DNA of 64,000 bases, taken from NCBI GenBank assembly GCA_002964805.2, contig PUDQ02000003.1:806001-870000 (forward strand), read 5' to 3'. The position numbers were made by a program, and so were the translations under genes. The notes under the pieces are model-generated. The model searched no databases. It saw nothing but the letters and a program-made list of their open reading frames with translations, and was not told where the DNA came from. This document shows positions 45,352 through 55,139 of this stretch, piece after piece; positions within the stretch are counted from its first letter, which is position 1, and each line of letters opens with the position of its first letter. This stretch comes from Trametes villosa. Taxonomy: Eukaryota > Basidiomycota > Agaricomycetes > Polyporales > Polyporaceae.

Positions 45352-48300
45352 ATGAGCTCATCTGTGAAGCGTACCGTCTCACAGCGCGCTGGGAAGAAGT
45401 CGGCCAAGAAGGCTCGCTTCCAGGAGATCGAGGTTCCGGCGTTGGACCGCCAGGGCACATCCGACCCAACCGCTGCGATCGACATCGAGAATATCACCTA
45501 CCACACCTCCTCGACAGGCCGCCTCAATCAAAAATCTAGTCGCGCTCTTGTCGCACCCAATCCTGCGGAAGGGATTTTTCTGCGCCCCTCATCAGCAGCC
45601 GCCGCGGAATCCGCAGAAGCTGCCTCTGCATCCGATGGCGTTCAGTCGAACGACGCCGAGCCACATCAAGACCCAGACACTATCGTTAACGTGCATGAGC
45701 TTTCCGAAGAAAAGCAGAAGAAACGTATTCGAGAAGACCTCAAAGCCGCGGTATAATCAAGTTCTACTTTGTATCTACACGAGGCTGACCTACCCGTCCC
45801 AATTACGCAGTACAAGGTTCGCGACTGGCTGCCGTTCAGAGCCGAATTCCTGGAGGAGCTCTTGAGGTTCGAAGGGTGCGAAGAGTCGCTTCAGGGCTCA
45901 AACTCCCTCTGTACTGCGTGCAAAATGCCTGGCGCGACGATGCGATGTAAAGATTGCTTACGTCGCGGCGGGTTGCTGTGCCGGGAGTGTACGGTCGAGC
46001 GGCACCAGCTTGATCTACCATTGCATCGCATCGAGGCAAGCCATGACTCGTAGAATATGCGGTGGCGCGCTAACATACCGGCTTGACTTTAGACTTGGGA
46101 CGGCACGAAGTTCATTTCGACCTCCCTCCGGGACCTTGGCGTTGTGGTGCAGCTCGGCCACAGTGACGGCAAGTGTGACGACCCCGCGGAAAAGACACGA
46201 CGGCTCGTGGTTGCGGATGTTACAGGCGTGCAAGCTGTCGAGGTACGCTTTTGCGATTGCTTCGACTCCGCGTCAGGCAGCTTCGTACGCGAGTGGGTGC
46301 AGCTCATGCGTCGAGGATGGTTCCCCGCCACTACCGACCGGCCATCGACTGCGTTCACCTTCCAGCTGCTGGATACATTTCAAGAGATCAACTTCCAGGG
46401 GAAGACCAACCTATACGACTTCTGGAAGACAATCGAAAGGCTGACGGACAATTCCGGCCAGGGTACATTCGTTCGTCACTCTATTCTCTCTCTCTTATAC
46501 TACTCGATTCTGACTAGGCTGGTAGAATCGATACAAGCAGATGTCACATGTCGTGCGCTTGTGGCGGCATTTGACTACGCTCAAACGGTTCGGTCGAGGC
46601 CACGATCCTAGCGGGCCGGCGGCCACGCAAGCGGGCGAGCTTGCGCTGGAGTGCCCGGCGTGCCCACACCCGGGAAAGAACCTCCCCGATGGCTGGGAGG
46701 ATTCCCCGCCCAACATCAGGTCCGTCTCACGCCGTTTCTTAGGCTTCGTGGCAGAGGCTCATGTTTGCGATTCATAGATGGCTATACACGCTCTTCTTGA
46801 TGATGGACGCGAACTTCCGCGCGCGTTGCAAAGATCGCAAACTCGACGACTTCGAGCTAGCGTCCGGCTGGTCCTACTACGTGGAGGAGTCCAAGTATCA
46901 AGCTCATCTTCGTACGTGCGCGGATCGCAAGGAGGTATAACCCCACGGCTTTCGCTGTATCATTGTGAGTGATAGGATCTGACTTGCGCTCCAGGAGAAC
47001 TCGTGCTCGGCGGAGCACAACGCCATCACTAAGGCCCATCTACGCCGCGAGGGCTATATTGCCTCGGGCATCGGCGCCGTGCTGTGTGCACGGCATGCGC
47101 TCATTCGCCGGAACGGTGCCGGGGATCTGCAACTGGGAGAGAAGTGAGTACTTCGCTCCTATTACGCTGTGATCTCATGCTCATATTGTCATTAGACAGG
47201 CAAACATGGACTATTTGTTCTTCTCCACGCTCATCAAGGTCATCCTATGCATACTGATCTCATACGACATCGCCTGCCAGTGGAGCAAACATCTCTTCAA
47301 GCGAATGGTCGAAGATTACCCGCCGGAGATGCATCTCGATGGATCGAAGATCGCTGACGTCCGTTTCGCAATCCCGAAGAAGCACTTCCGCGTGCACGGG
47401 CCGAAGCACTCTCAGTATTCCCTCAACTTCCTTCCTCACGTCGGCCGGACCTACGGCGAGGGCATCGAAAGCCAGTGGGGCGTGCTGAACCCCCTGGCGC
47501 TCAGCACTCGTGAGATGAGCCTCGGCACGAGGCACGAAGTCTTCAACGATCACTGGGGGGCTTGGAATTGGCAGAAAATCATCGGATTTGGTGAGCGAAT
47601 ATCACGGCGTGCCTCGAGAGTGATCTTATACTGATTAGATCTGGGCTGATATAGAATCCACCCTGCTGCGTGCCTTGGAAGATGCTCACGTCATGAGGAT
47701 TCACCAGCGCCGCCGGTTCAACGAGTTCTCCGGCACGTTCGATCGGAATGTCGTTCGAGAATGGGAGGCCATGGTCCGGGCCTGGGAGCAGGATCCTCGC
47801 AAGCCCGACCCATTTGAGGAGCCGCAAACATGTATGTGTTCATTAGTTCTCGGGCTACCGCATATTACTCATACTAATCTTCTTCATTTTCTTAGCAATC
47901 TCGTACACCACGGCTAAAAAGCAGCTCAACGAAGAGGAGGCGCAGGAAGCGCGTCTCGGCCGCTTCCCAGAGCATGACGTCACCCCCGGCGTGTTCCTGC
48001 AGCTCGGCCTGGAGCTTGAGGACCAGCAGTGAGTGCGCCCTTCGATTGGCTCCCCGAGTCGGCGACTCACGAGTCTTTCAGGCGTGCCTTGCGCGCGCGC
48101 GCGGCATCCGGCACGAGTGTCTCCGAGCTCGCCGCACAACAGGAGAAGCGCAACCTCCTGATGCGGCGTATCGAGTCTTGGCAAGCCATGCAAGACGTCC
48201 ACATGCCCGCGGTAGCACCCCTGCGCGCCTCGCCTCTCTCAGCTACCGACGCTTCGACACTGCTCAAGGCGGAGGACGTCGCACTATGGCTGCCATCCGC

Positions 48301-49207
48301 TCTGCCAGCCTCTCTCGGCCTCATCGACTCTCTCAGCGGGCTACGTCTTAAAGAAGCTCGGCTACGCCTCGCGCAACTGTCTGACTCCCTTGACGACATC
48401 CGGCGACTTCGCCGCGTGCTTGCGGCCATTTCGGACTACAACCGCAGCAACATCGCTGGCGACGGTCAACGGATGGTCACACGAATGCAAGATCTCTACG
48501 GACGCTTTCGAGCGAAGGAAAAGCGCGCCGTGAGCCGCTATCGAGCCGCGCGCTCGGCCTTGTCAGCACTTGACCCCGACGGCGATTGGACAGCCACCTA
48601 TAGGCCACTCCTCGACACGGACCTTCGTGGACCTCGCAAGAACGATGACGATCTCGACGGCCCGGAGATCGCGAGCGAGGGCCGCTACGAGATTAGCTGG
48701 ATATGGCTGACGCCGGGGGCGAACCGGTCTTCTTGCGACAAGGTGAGCCCGGCGACGGCCGAAGAATTCTCGACCAGTATGCGATCCGAGTGGGCGCGCA
48801 GTCGCGCGCGCGCGGAACGTTGGGAGGAGGAGGAAGCCCTCCTCATGGAGGAGATGAGGCGCGTTATCGCGTGGTTCGGATGGCGCGCATCGTGGTGGCG
48901 TGCACAGGCGGGGCGGAGGGAGGACGTGAACACGGCTCTGGCACACGGTCTCGCCGCGTATGCGGCCAAACAGGCGGGTGTTTTCGAGAACCTCGCAACA
49001 AGGTGCGGACGCCGGTGGTGCTCCTACTTCAAGACCCTCGGGCCCTTGCCTGACTGGCTCGCGCCGTACGAGAGTGGCGCGAAGGCGTACGTTGCACGCC
49101 GCGCACACACGCGCGCCCTCAACGCGCTCCTTGAGCTCGGCGAGGACGCTGATGGAGACGTTTCATCCGATGAAGAAAGCGAAGGCCATGCATCCGACTT
49201 AGATTAG
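45352..49207 (+). pseudogene. KDZ transposase with CxC2 cluster, one in-frame stop
   Basis: Ten exons: 45352-45750, 45811-46035, 46093-46462, 46518-46719, 46778-46934, 46995-47143, 47196-47590, 47655-47831, 47896-48028, 48082-49207 (about 1,110 codons). Intron 2 uses a GC donor. The N-terminus is basic. The CxC2 cluster (CTACKMPGATMRCKDC, LLCREC, H-x-C spacing) is in exon 2, and RLWRHLTTLKRFGRGHD in exon 4. The RNase H-like core holds MMDANFRARCK, NMDYLFF, SYDIACQW and GEGIESQWG, with the usual acidic residues present. The C-terminal third is helical with an acidic tail. All phases match, but exon 4 opens with an in-frame TAG (46523-46525). A weaker splice (donor near 46471, acceptor ending 46525) would bypass it, so the gene may be either disrupted or unusually spliced. 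Confidence 0.85.
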
Positions 49208-49540
49208 TATCATGTATATAGTGTATTGCCCTCCGTGACTGCATTGATAGGCCTCGACAAGCCAAGACTGCCACAGTTCTAACATGCAATGTACTATGTT
49301 TTCCAATATTCCTACGGAGGCAGCGTCCCGGCGCTCGGGTACCGGATTGTTGGATCTAAGTGCAACGGTGCTATGTGCCATGGTTCGGGCTTCCTTGACG
49401 TTGACTCCACTGCCATGTCTCGACTTCAGCCTTCAGGCTAGACTTCCACGACTTGCCAGCTAACACGCCAAGTCACCTAACATGAGTAAGGCCTGCTGTT
49501 CAATGCGAGTATTGTTACACTCAGCATGCCTGTCACAGTG
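49208..49540. other. 3' flank of the transposase gene
   Basis: Low-complexity-free sequence between the transposase stop and the right repeat array. No feature seen. Confidence 0.5.
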
Positions 49541-50450
49541 CTCGATATTGTACAAGGCGCCGTAAAATCACTCGCTGGATACGATATTGTACAAAGCGCC
49601 ATGGCAGCGCAAATACTTACTTACAATATTGTACAGAGCTCCGATAAACGGCTCACCGCTACTATCTGATCTCAAGATTGTACAAGGCCCCGAGAAAGTG
49701 TGACTACTTGATCACAATATTGTACAAGACCCGGGAAAGCGGTAGCCGGTGATTACAATATTGTGTAGAGACCCGGGAACGCGCTAGCTAGTGTATACAA
49801 TATTGTAAGGAGCCCCGGGAAAGCGCTACCATTTGATTACAATGCTGTACAAAACCCCGGGAAAGCGCTAGCAGCTCATTACAATATTGTACAGAGCCCC
49901 GGGAAAGCGCTAGTAGTTCATTATAATATTGTACAGAGCCCCGGGAAAGCGCTACTACCTGATTACAATATTCTACAGAGCCCCGGGAAAGCGCTAGCTA
50001 GTGTATACAATATTGTAAGGAGCCCCGGGAAAGCGCTACCATTTGATTACAATGCTGTACAAAGCCCCGGGAAAGCGCTAGCAGCTCATTACAATGCTGT
50101 ACAGAGCCCCGGGAAAGCGCTACTACCTGATTACAATGCTGTACAAAGCCCCGGGAAAGCGCTAGCAGCTCATTACAATATTGTACAGAGCCCCGGGAAA
50201 GCGGTAGTAGCTCATTACAATGTTGTACAGAACCCCGGGAAAGCGCTAGCTAGTGTATACAATATTGTAAGGAGCCCCGGGAAAGCGCTAGCTAGTGTAT
50301 ACAATATTGTACAGAGCCCCGGGAAAGCGCTACTACCTGATTACAATGCTGTACAAAGCCCCGGGAAAGTGCTAGTAGCTCATTATAATATTGTACAGAG
50401 CCCCGGGAAAGTGCTAGCAGGTAAATACAATATTGTAAAAGGGCCATACT
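49541..50450 (-). repeat. right subterminal repeat array
   Basis: About 20 units of the same repeat as on the left, in inverted orientation (TACAATATTGTACAGAGCCCCGGGAAAGCGC form). Units near the transposase (49.54-49.75 kb) are degenerate and those near the terminus uniform, suggesting growth or homogenisation from the outside. Confidence 0.85.
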
Positions 50451-50619
50451 AACAAGCTCTGACATGGGCTACAATATTGTACAAGGCCACTGGGGGGTGT
50501 ACTACAGTGTTGTGAATGGCTGGCCTGATATATATACAACTACAATTGGTGGTCAGGTAATGCACACCCATGGCACCAGCTACCTGGGCAATTGTAGTAC
50601 AAAACTGGCAACCACAAGT
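50413..50619 (-). repeat. right terminal inverted repeat
   Basis: 207 bp, identical by eye to the left end in reverse complement, ending CCAGTTTTGTAC-type sequence when read inward and CAACCACAAGT at the outer edge. Confidence 0.9.
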
Positions 50620-50628
50620 GCACGCACC
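50620..50628. repeat. right target-site duplication of the KDZ element
   Basis: GCACGCACC, identical to 38161-38169. The retroelement ORF1 frame resumes directly after it. Confidence 0.9.
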
Positions 50629-50998
50629 CGGCAATCTGCGTCAACTGTGGACAGGCGCACCGTGCGACGTCGCACGAGTGCCCGTACTACACGCACCGGA
50701 ACGACTTCGGCTGGCATCAGTCGCACGCGCCCGCCCAGCAGCGGAGGCGCGGGCAGGCACACAACGGTGGACAGGCAGCGCGGCCCGCCCGCGCGCCCCA
50801 AAATGTACGTTTCGCACCCGAGGTCGAGCTCATCTCGCCCGGCGCTGACCCTCTTCTGCCCGCTCAGACGCAACAGCAGGCACGCGGCCCCGGCGGCAGC
50901 GGCCGCAGCAGGCGGCAGGGAGGACAGGACAGGCAGCCGCCGGACAGCTCGCAGGGCGGGTCCGGCTCGCGCAACCGTGACGAGGCCGAGGACTCCCA

Positions 50999-53900
50999 AT
51001 GAGGAAGCTTCGAGTAGCATCCCATAATGTGAATCACACACCGAATCAATCGCATTTTCTGCTTGAGTCGATGGTTCGGAAGTGCGACATTATATTTGTA
51101 CAGGAGCCGTACTACGGCCCCATTAAGACTGTGACATCCAGCACCGACCCGTCCGGCGAGGTGCTGACCGGCACGCAGGTGCACCCGGCGTGGCTTCTCA
51201 TGGAGACCTGCGGGCCCGCGCGGGTGTGCGCGTACGTCAACCGCGAGCTGGCTCACCTCCGGCCGCAACTATGCGCGCACCTTATTGACCATCGTGACAT
51301 GATCCTGATTTCACTCAACGTGGAAGGGGACACACACTATTTTCTTAACGTGTACAACGACGAGCACAGCACGGCGCTCACGTGGCTACAGGACAATGTG
51401 GATATGCTCCCCCCGCTCGACCTGATCGTCGGTGACTTCAACCTACACTCCACAATGTGGGAACCTGACGCACCGCACGAGAGTGCGCGCGCGCAGGCAC
51501 TGGTGGACCTAATGGCGGGCATCGGCATGAGCCTGGCAAACACGGACGGCCTACCCACCCACCGCCCGCACAGCGAGCGGCTGCGCAGCACGGTGCCGGA
51601 CCTCGTCTGGGCGCCGGCAGATGTGGTGGCTAGCGGTGAGGCGGCAGTCCGTATCGACATGGACGGGCGTGGGCTCTCTGACCATGCCATCCTGACGACC
51701 GCGACACGTGCCGGATGGTGGGAGGATACCCTCCTTGCGAGCATTAAGCGGAAGTCGCCAGCCGAGAAGGAGTTCCTCAAGGACCTGGTCGAGGCGGTGG
51801 CATTAGTACAGATAGAAGTCGAGAGCGCGGCAGCGATACAGCGCACCTGTGACAACATCATGGACGCCGTGCGTGGAGCATGGGAGGCGCACGCGGAAGT
51901 GCCGCGCCCGTCCTCCCGCTCAAAGCGCTGGTGGAACCAGAGCTGCGCGGATGCCCTGGCACAGCTGAGGGCGAGCCGCACGCGTGCTGCGCGGCGCGCG
52001 TTCAAACGGGCTGTACGGGCGGCCAAGGCCGCGTACTACGAAGAACGCATCGCAGCAGCCTGCGAAAAGGGCAAGCGCGTGTGGGACGTGGTTGCGTGGA
52101 CCAAGCCCCGGGCGCTCCCTACGTACAAGTCACTTGTGCATGACGGGCGGCCGTTAGTAGGGCTCGACGAGCTATGGACGGCAGCCGATGCGACTTACAA
52201 CTCGGCGGCGCAACGCGCCGTGGATGCGACGTTCCTGGACGAGATGCCGGCCATGGAGGAGCGAGACTTCCCGCCCATCTCCCGCCAGGAGCTGCACGAC
52301 GCGGTGTCCGGCGTGTCGGGGCGCTCCGCGCCCGGGGCGGACAAACTGCGATGGCCATACGTGGCGGCGCTGGTGAAGGACGAGCGGTGCGGCGAAAGCC
52401 TGCGCCAGCTTTTCAATGCGTGCATAACGTCGGCCTACTGGCCGACTCAATTCAAGGAGGCGGTGTCAGTGATCATCCCGAAGCCAAAGAAGGACGATTA
52501 CTCACGCCTGAAGGCCTATCGCCCCGTGGTGCTGCTCAGCTGCCTGGGCAAGCTATGCGAGAAGGTCCTGTCAGCGCGCCTTCACTTCGAAGGGCAGAAG
52601 GTGGGGGCGTTCCATCCCGCTCAGTTCGGGGGAACTAAGCAACACTCAACCGTGGATGCGGGATCAATCCTCGTCCACCGCATTCGACAGGGCTGGAAGC
52701 GCCGGCGCGACACGTCCGTGCTTGCGTTCGACGTCGCACAATTCTATCCATCGGTGAACCACCGGATGCTGCTGGGAATCCTACGCAAGCAGGGGTTCAG
52801 CTCGACGCTGGTGGCCTTCCTGGAGCAATACTTGAGCGGGCGCTCCACGGCATATCGCTGGGATGCGCTCACCTCGCCGCTATTTGCAGCTGTGGACGTC
52901 AGGGTCGTGCAGGGATCGTCGCTCTCGCCGCCCCTGGCAAACCTCTACATTGCACCGGTGATCCACCGCTTGTGCCCGGTCACATCGGACGGCGCGAGCG
53001 GCCATCCGTGGCTCCAGTTCTTCGTCGACGACGGGCTGTGGTCGGTGTCCGCACCGAGCCTGGATGACAACGTCAGCGTACTACGAGACAAGTACCAACG
53101 CACCATTGTGGAGTTCGAACGCGTGGGCCTACGCGTGGAACACGACAAAACGGAGGCCTGCCACTTCTCACGGAAGAAGGCGGACCCGCCGTTAGACCTG
53201 GGAGAGGCACCATTCACCGGCGACACACCGCTGAAGCCCGTGCCCGTACTGCGCCACCTCGGGTTCTACCTGGACAAGAAACTGACATTCCGCGCCCACG
53301 TCCGCTTTTACGGGTCACGCGCCGCCAGCACAGCGCAGTCGTTGCTGATGCTGGGAAACTCGATACGGGGGATGCCGCCGGCCCAGCGGCGGACCCTCTA
53401 CAAGTCGTGCGTCGTGCCGCTGATGACCTATGGGTGTCAGCTGTGGTACCGCCGCAAAGGCACCAAATGGCACCTGGAATTCCTGCGCAAGGCACAGAAT
53501 ACGGCCGCGCGGTGGATAACCGGCGCCTTCAAGACATCGCCGCGGGGAGGGATGGAGGTCCTGGCAGGCCTACCCCCCATACGGCTACACATCGAGAAGC
53601 TCGTCAACCGCACTGGACTACGGGCGAACACGCTCATGGCGTCTCACCCGATCCTAGCGGCGCTGCCGAACCCCTGGGTATGCAGTCACCTCGCACCGGA
53701 CGTCGCGTTCCCGATGGGAACCGGCCCCGATTCGCAGGACTCGCCGCTGGTCGCGGTGGACTTCGCCGGGCGGGTGTGCACGGAGGCGTTCGCGCCGCTG
53801 CACGCGGAAGCGCGCCCCGGCGCACGCGTCATCGACCAATACGGAGACAGGCTCACCTGGCATCTGGAACACCCCAAGAAGGACTCGGAAGCCCTCCCCA

Positions 53901-54829
53901 AGTGGGTCGAGGAGAGCTTGATGCCGCGCCTTGAGGGCGCGATGAACGACCGGCGGGCGGTCGTCCTGTTCTGTGACGGGTCGCTGTTCCCCAAACCGCA
54001 GTGCCGCACCGGAGCTGCGTTCCGCGCGTACCGCAGCGGGCGGTTGCTAGTGCGGCGGGGCATTGCGGGCGGGCGAGGGACGTCGTACGACGCAGAAATG
54101 CTGGCGGGCGGAATGGCGTTAGCGTTCGCCGCAAAGCAGAACTGCGAAACGATACACCTGGTGGCGGACAATGAGTCCGCCTTGAAAACACTGCTGGACC
54201 CCGGCATGCACGGGCAACAGCTAGTGTCCGTGGTCGCGTGCCGAAACGCGCGTGAATGGCTGGATAAGGACGAACGCCGTCGTATCGTCTTCCACTGGTG
54301 CCCATCCCACGAAGGGGTGGAATGGAACGAGTTAGTGGATCAGGACGCGAAGGACGCGGCCAGCTTACCGGTGGAACGCGACGAGTGCTCTCTGGCACAC
54401 GCACAACACCTCCTGGCGGTCCAGATGTGCGCCGCCTGGAGGGACGAGTACCGCCAGTCGCCCACATACGCGGGGAGGCACTTCCTACGGCTGAAGGCGT
54501 TCGACTCGCCCAGCCACAAGAGCAGCCCCGCACTCCAGGCGTTCGGACACTCCAAGACGGCCATGGCGCGGTTCAGCCGCGCCGTGCTGGACCATGCGCC
54601 GCTGGGCTCGTTCCGGCAGCGCTTCTTCAAAGACGAACCGACCGACTGCCCGGACTGCGGCGTACTGCAGGACCGAGCGCATGTCCTCTTGCGATGTACG
54701 CGATACCGCCGGTGGTGGGAGCTTCGAGGCGAATTCGAGTTCCTGCAGCGGGTGAGCTCATATCGCGACCTAAACGGATTCTTGATGGCGAACGAGAGCG
54801 CGTTCACGTTCGCGGACGCGCCCAGCTGA
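50999..54829 (+). CDS. retroelement ORF2: endonuclease, reverse transcriptase, RNase H
   Basis: An uninterrupted 1,276-aa frame. Residues 1-~230 form an APE-type endonuclease (SHNVNH, FVQEPYYG, the metal-binding D of VGDFNLHS, and SDHAI). The reverse transcriptase spans about 440-780: IIPKPKK, YRPVVLLS, LAFDVAQFYPSVNH, VVQGSSLSPPL and the active-site FVDDG at about residue 675. RNase H follows (about 980-1110) with FCDGS, EMLAGGMALA, VADNESA and WCPSHEGVEWNE. A CCHC-like cluster (CPDCGVLQDRAHVLLRC) lies near residue 1217. All catalytic motifs are present. Its ATG overlaps the ORF1 stop as ATGA, suggesting termination-reinitiation as in other fungal LINEs. It nicks target DNA and primes reverse transcription from the element RNA. 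Confidence 0.95.
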   Translation: MRKLRVASHNVNHTPNQSHFLLESMVRKCDIIFVQEPYYGPIKTVTSSTDPSGEVLTGTQVHPAWLLMETCGPARVCAYVNRELAHLRPQLCAHLIDHRDMILISLNVEGDTHYFLNVYNDEHSTALTWLQDNVDMLPPLDLIVGDFNLHSTMWEPDAPHESARAQALVDLMAGIGMSLANTDGLPTHRPHSERLRSTVPDLVWAPADVVASGEAAVRIDMDGRGLSDHAILTTATRAGWWEDTLLASIKRKSPAEKEFLKDLVEAVALVQIEVESAAAIQRTCDNIMDAVRGAWEAHAEVPRPSSRSKRWWNQSCADALAQLRASRTRAARRAFKRAVRAAKAAYYEERIAAACEKGKRVWDVVAWTKPRALPTYKSLVHDGRPLVGLDELWTAADATYNSAAQRAVDATFLDEMPAMEERDFPPISRQELHDAVSGVSGRSAPGADKLRWPYVAALVKDERCGESLRQLFNACITSAYWPTQFKEAVSVIIPKPKKDDYSRLKAYRPVVLLSCLGKLCEKVLSARLHFEGQKVGAFHPAQFGGTKQHSTVDAGSILVHRIRQGWKRRRDTSVLAFDVAQFYPSVNHRMLLGILRKQGFSSTLVAFLEQYLSGRSTAYRWDALTSPLFAAVDVRVVQGSSLSPPLANLYIAPVIHRLCPVTSDGASGHPWLQFFVDDGLWSVSAPSLDDNVSVLRDKYQRTIVEFERVGLRVEHDKTEACHFSRKKADPPLDLGEAPFTGDTPLKPVPVLRHLGFYLDKKLTFRAHVRFYGSRAASTAQSLLMLGNSIRGMPPAQRRTLYKSCVVPLMTYGCQLWYRRKGTKWHLEFLRKAQNTAARWITGAFKTSPRGGMEVLAGLPPIRLHIEKLVNRTGLRANTLMASHPILAALPNPWVCSHLAPDVAFPMGTGPDSQDSPLVAVDFAGRVCTEAFAPLHAEARPGARVIDQYGDRLTWHLEHPKKDSEALPKWVEESLMPRLEGAMNDRRAVVLFCDGSLFPKPQCRTGAAFRAYRSGRLLVRRGIAGGRGTSYDAEMLAGGMALAFAAKQNCETIHLVADNESALKTLLDPGMHGQQLVSVVACRNAREWLDKDERRRIVFHWCPSHEGVEWNELVDQDAKDAASLPVERDECSLAHAQHLLAVQMCAAWRDEYRQSPTYAGRHFLRLKAFDSPSHKSSPALQAFGHSKTAMARFSRAVLDHAPLGSFRQRFFKDEPTDCPDCGVLQDRAHVLLRCTRYRRWWELRGEFEFLQRVSSYRDLNGFLMANESAFTFADAPS

Positions 54830-55025
54830 AAGCACGAAAGCAGACCGGTGACGGGAAGCAGGAGAGAACGCGAGCCCGGGAAACCCGGGATAACGCACAG
54901 AGCCCTTAGATGTAGGCACCAGAGGTTGAGAGCACTCGCCGGCCACCGTGAAGAGAGTAGATACAAGCCGCACCTGTACTACGTACGAGCGGGATACAAG
55001 CACTTGAACTCAAAAAAAAAAAAAA
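54830..55025 (+). other. retroelement 3' UTR and poly-A tail
   Basis: About 180 bp of non-coding sequence end in 14 A residues (55012-55025), immediately followed by the 3' target duplication. Confidence 0.85.
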
Positions 55026-55039
55026 GAGCACCGCCACCA
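55026..55039. repeat. 3' target-site duplication of the retroelement
   Basis: GAGCACCGCCACCA, identical to 35968-35981. It lies only 100 bp upstream of the next gene's ATG. Confidence 0.9.
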
Positions 55040-55139
55040 GGAGGTGAGCATCGGCGCCTATTCAATGTGGCATCCGCGCGCCACCAGCGCTCCAGGCGCC
55101 CGACCACTCTCGCTTACACCCTCACCCTCTCCCCTTACC

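Larger units (their letters stand above)
38170..50619. mobile_element. KDZ-superfamily DNA transposon, 12.45 kb
   Basis: The element starts ACTTGTGGTTGCC and ends with its exact reverse complement. The outer 207 bp of the two ends are identical (38170-38376 and 50413-50619), then both continue into arrays of palindromic repeats. A 9-bp duplication flanks it. It carries a transposase gene with a CxC2 cluster (45352-49207, plus) and a companion gene (39202-41998, minus), transcribed away from a ~3.4 kb central spacer. KDZ (Kyakuja-Dileera-Zisupton) elements are expanded in Agaricomycetes and were reported near TET/JBP dioxygenase genes; no such gene is recognisable in this copy. End identity argues for a young insertion. 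Confidence 0.92.
36105..51002 (+). pseudogene. retroelement ORF1 (gag-like), split by the KDZ insertion
   Basis: The reading frame is 36105-38169 continued at 50629-51002, interrupted by the DNA transposon. If the insertion is ignored, 813 codons stay open to a TGA at 51000-51002. The N-terminal two-thirds is Pro/Ala/Ser/Arg-rich and disordered, then comes a globular region (about 37480-37990) and CCHC-type knuckles. Knuckle 1 is CSQCLRWGHVRSMC (38019-38060) and knuckle 2 follows at CEQCGEAH. Knuckle 3 (CVNCGQAHRATSHEC) lies beyond the insertion, so the present ORF1 loses it. The protein should bind element RNA in the ribonucleoprotein particle. I chose ATG 36105 because the frame upstream opens only at TTG. 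As it stands, translation runs 80 nt into the transposon and stops at 38249. Confidence 0.85.
35982..55025 (+). mobile_element. non-LTR retrotransposon (LINE, Tad1-like), interrupted by a KDZ transposon
   Basis: The element is about 6,585 bp after subtracting the 12,450-bp insertion and one 9-bp duplication. It has a 123-bp 5' leader, ORF1 with zinc knuckles, ORF2 with endonuclease, reverse transcriptase and RNase H, a ~180-bp 3' UTR and a 14-nt poly-A (55012-55025). The ends are set by the 14-bp duplication on both sides, so the copy is full length or nearly so. Domain order EN-RT-RH with a knuckle-bearing ORF1 is typical of the fungal Tad1 clade; clade assignment needs a tree. The intact ORF2 indicates a young copy. 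Confidence 0.93.

Noticed and set aside
38170..50619. Search for a TET/JBP dioxygenase gene in the KDZ element.
   Set aside because: No frame shows the HxD...H...R pattern of that family; the only large genes are the transposase and the companion protein.
50464..50640. Plus-strand ORF starting MGYNIVQ in the right KDZ end.
   Set aside because: It lies in the terminal inverted repeat and merely runs on into LINE ORF1 sequence in another frame.
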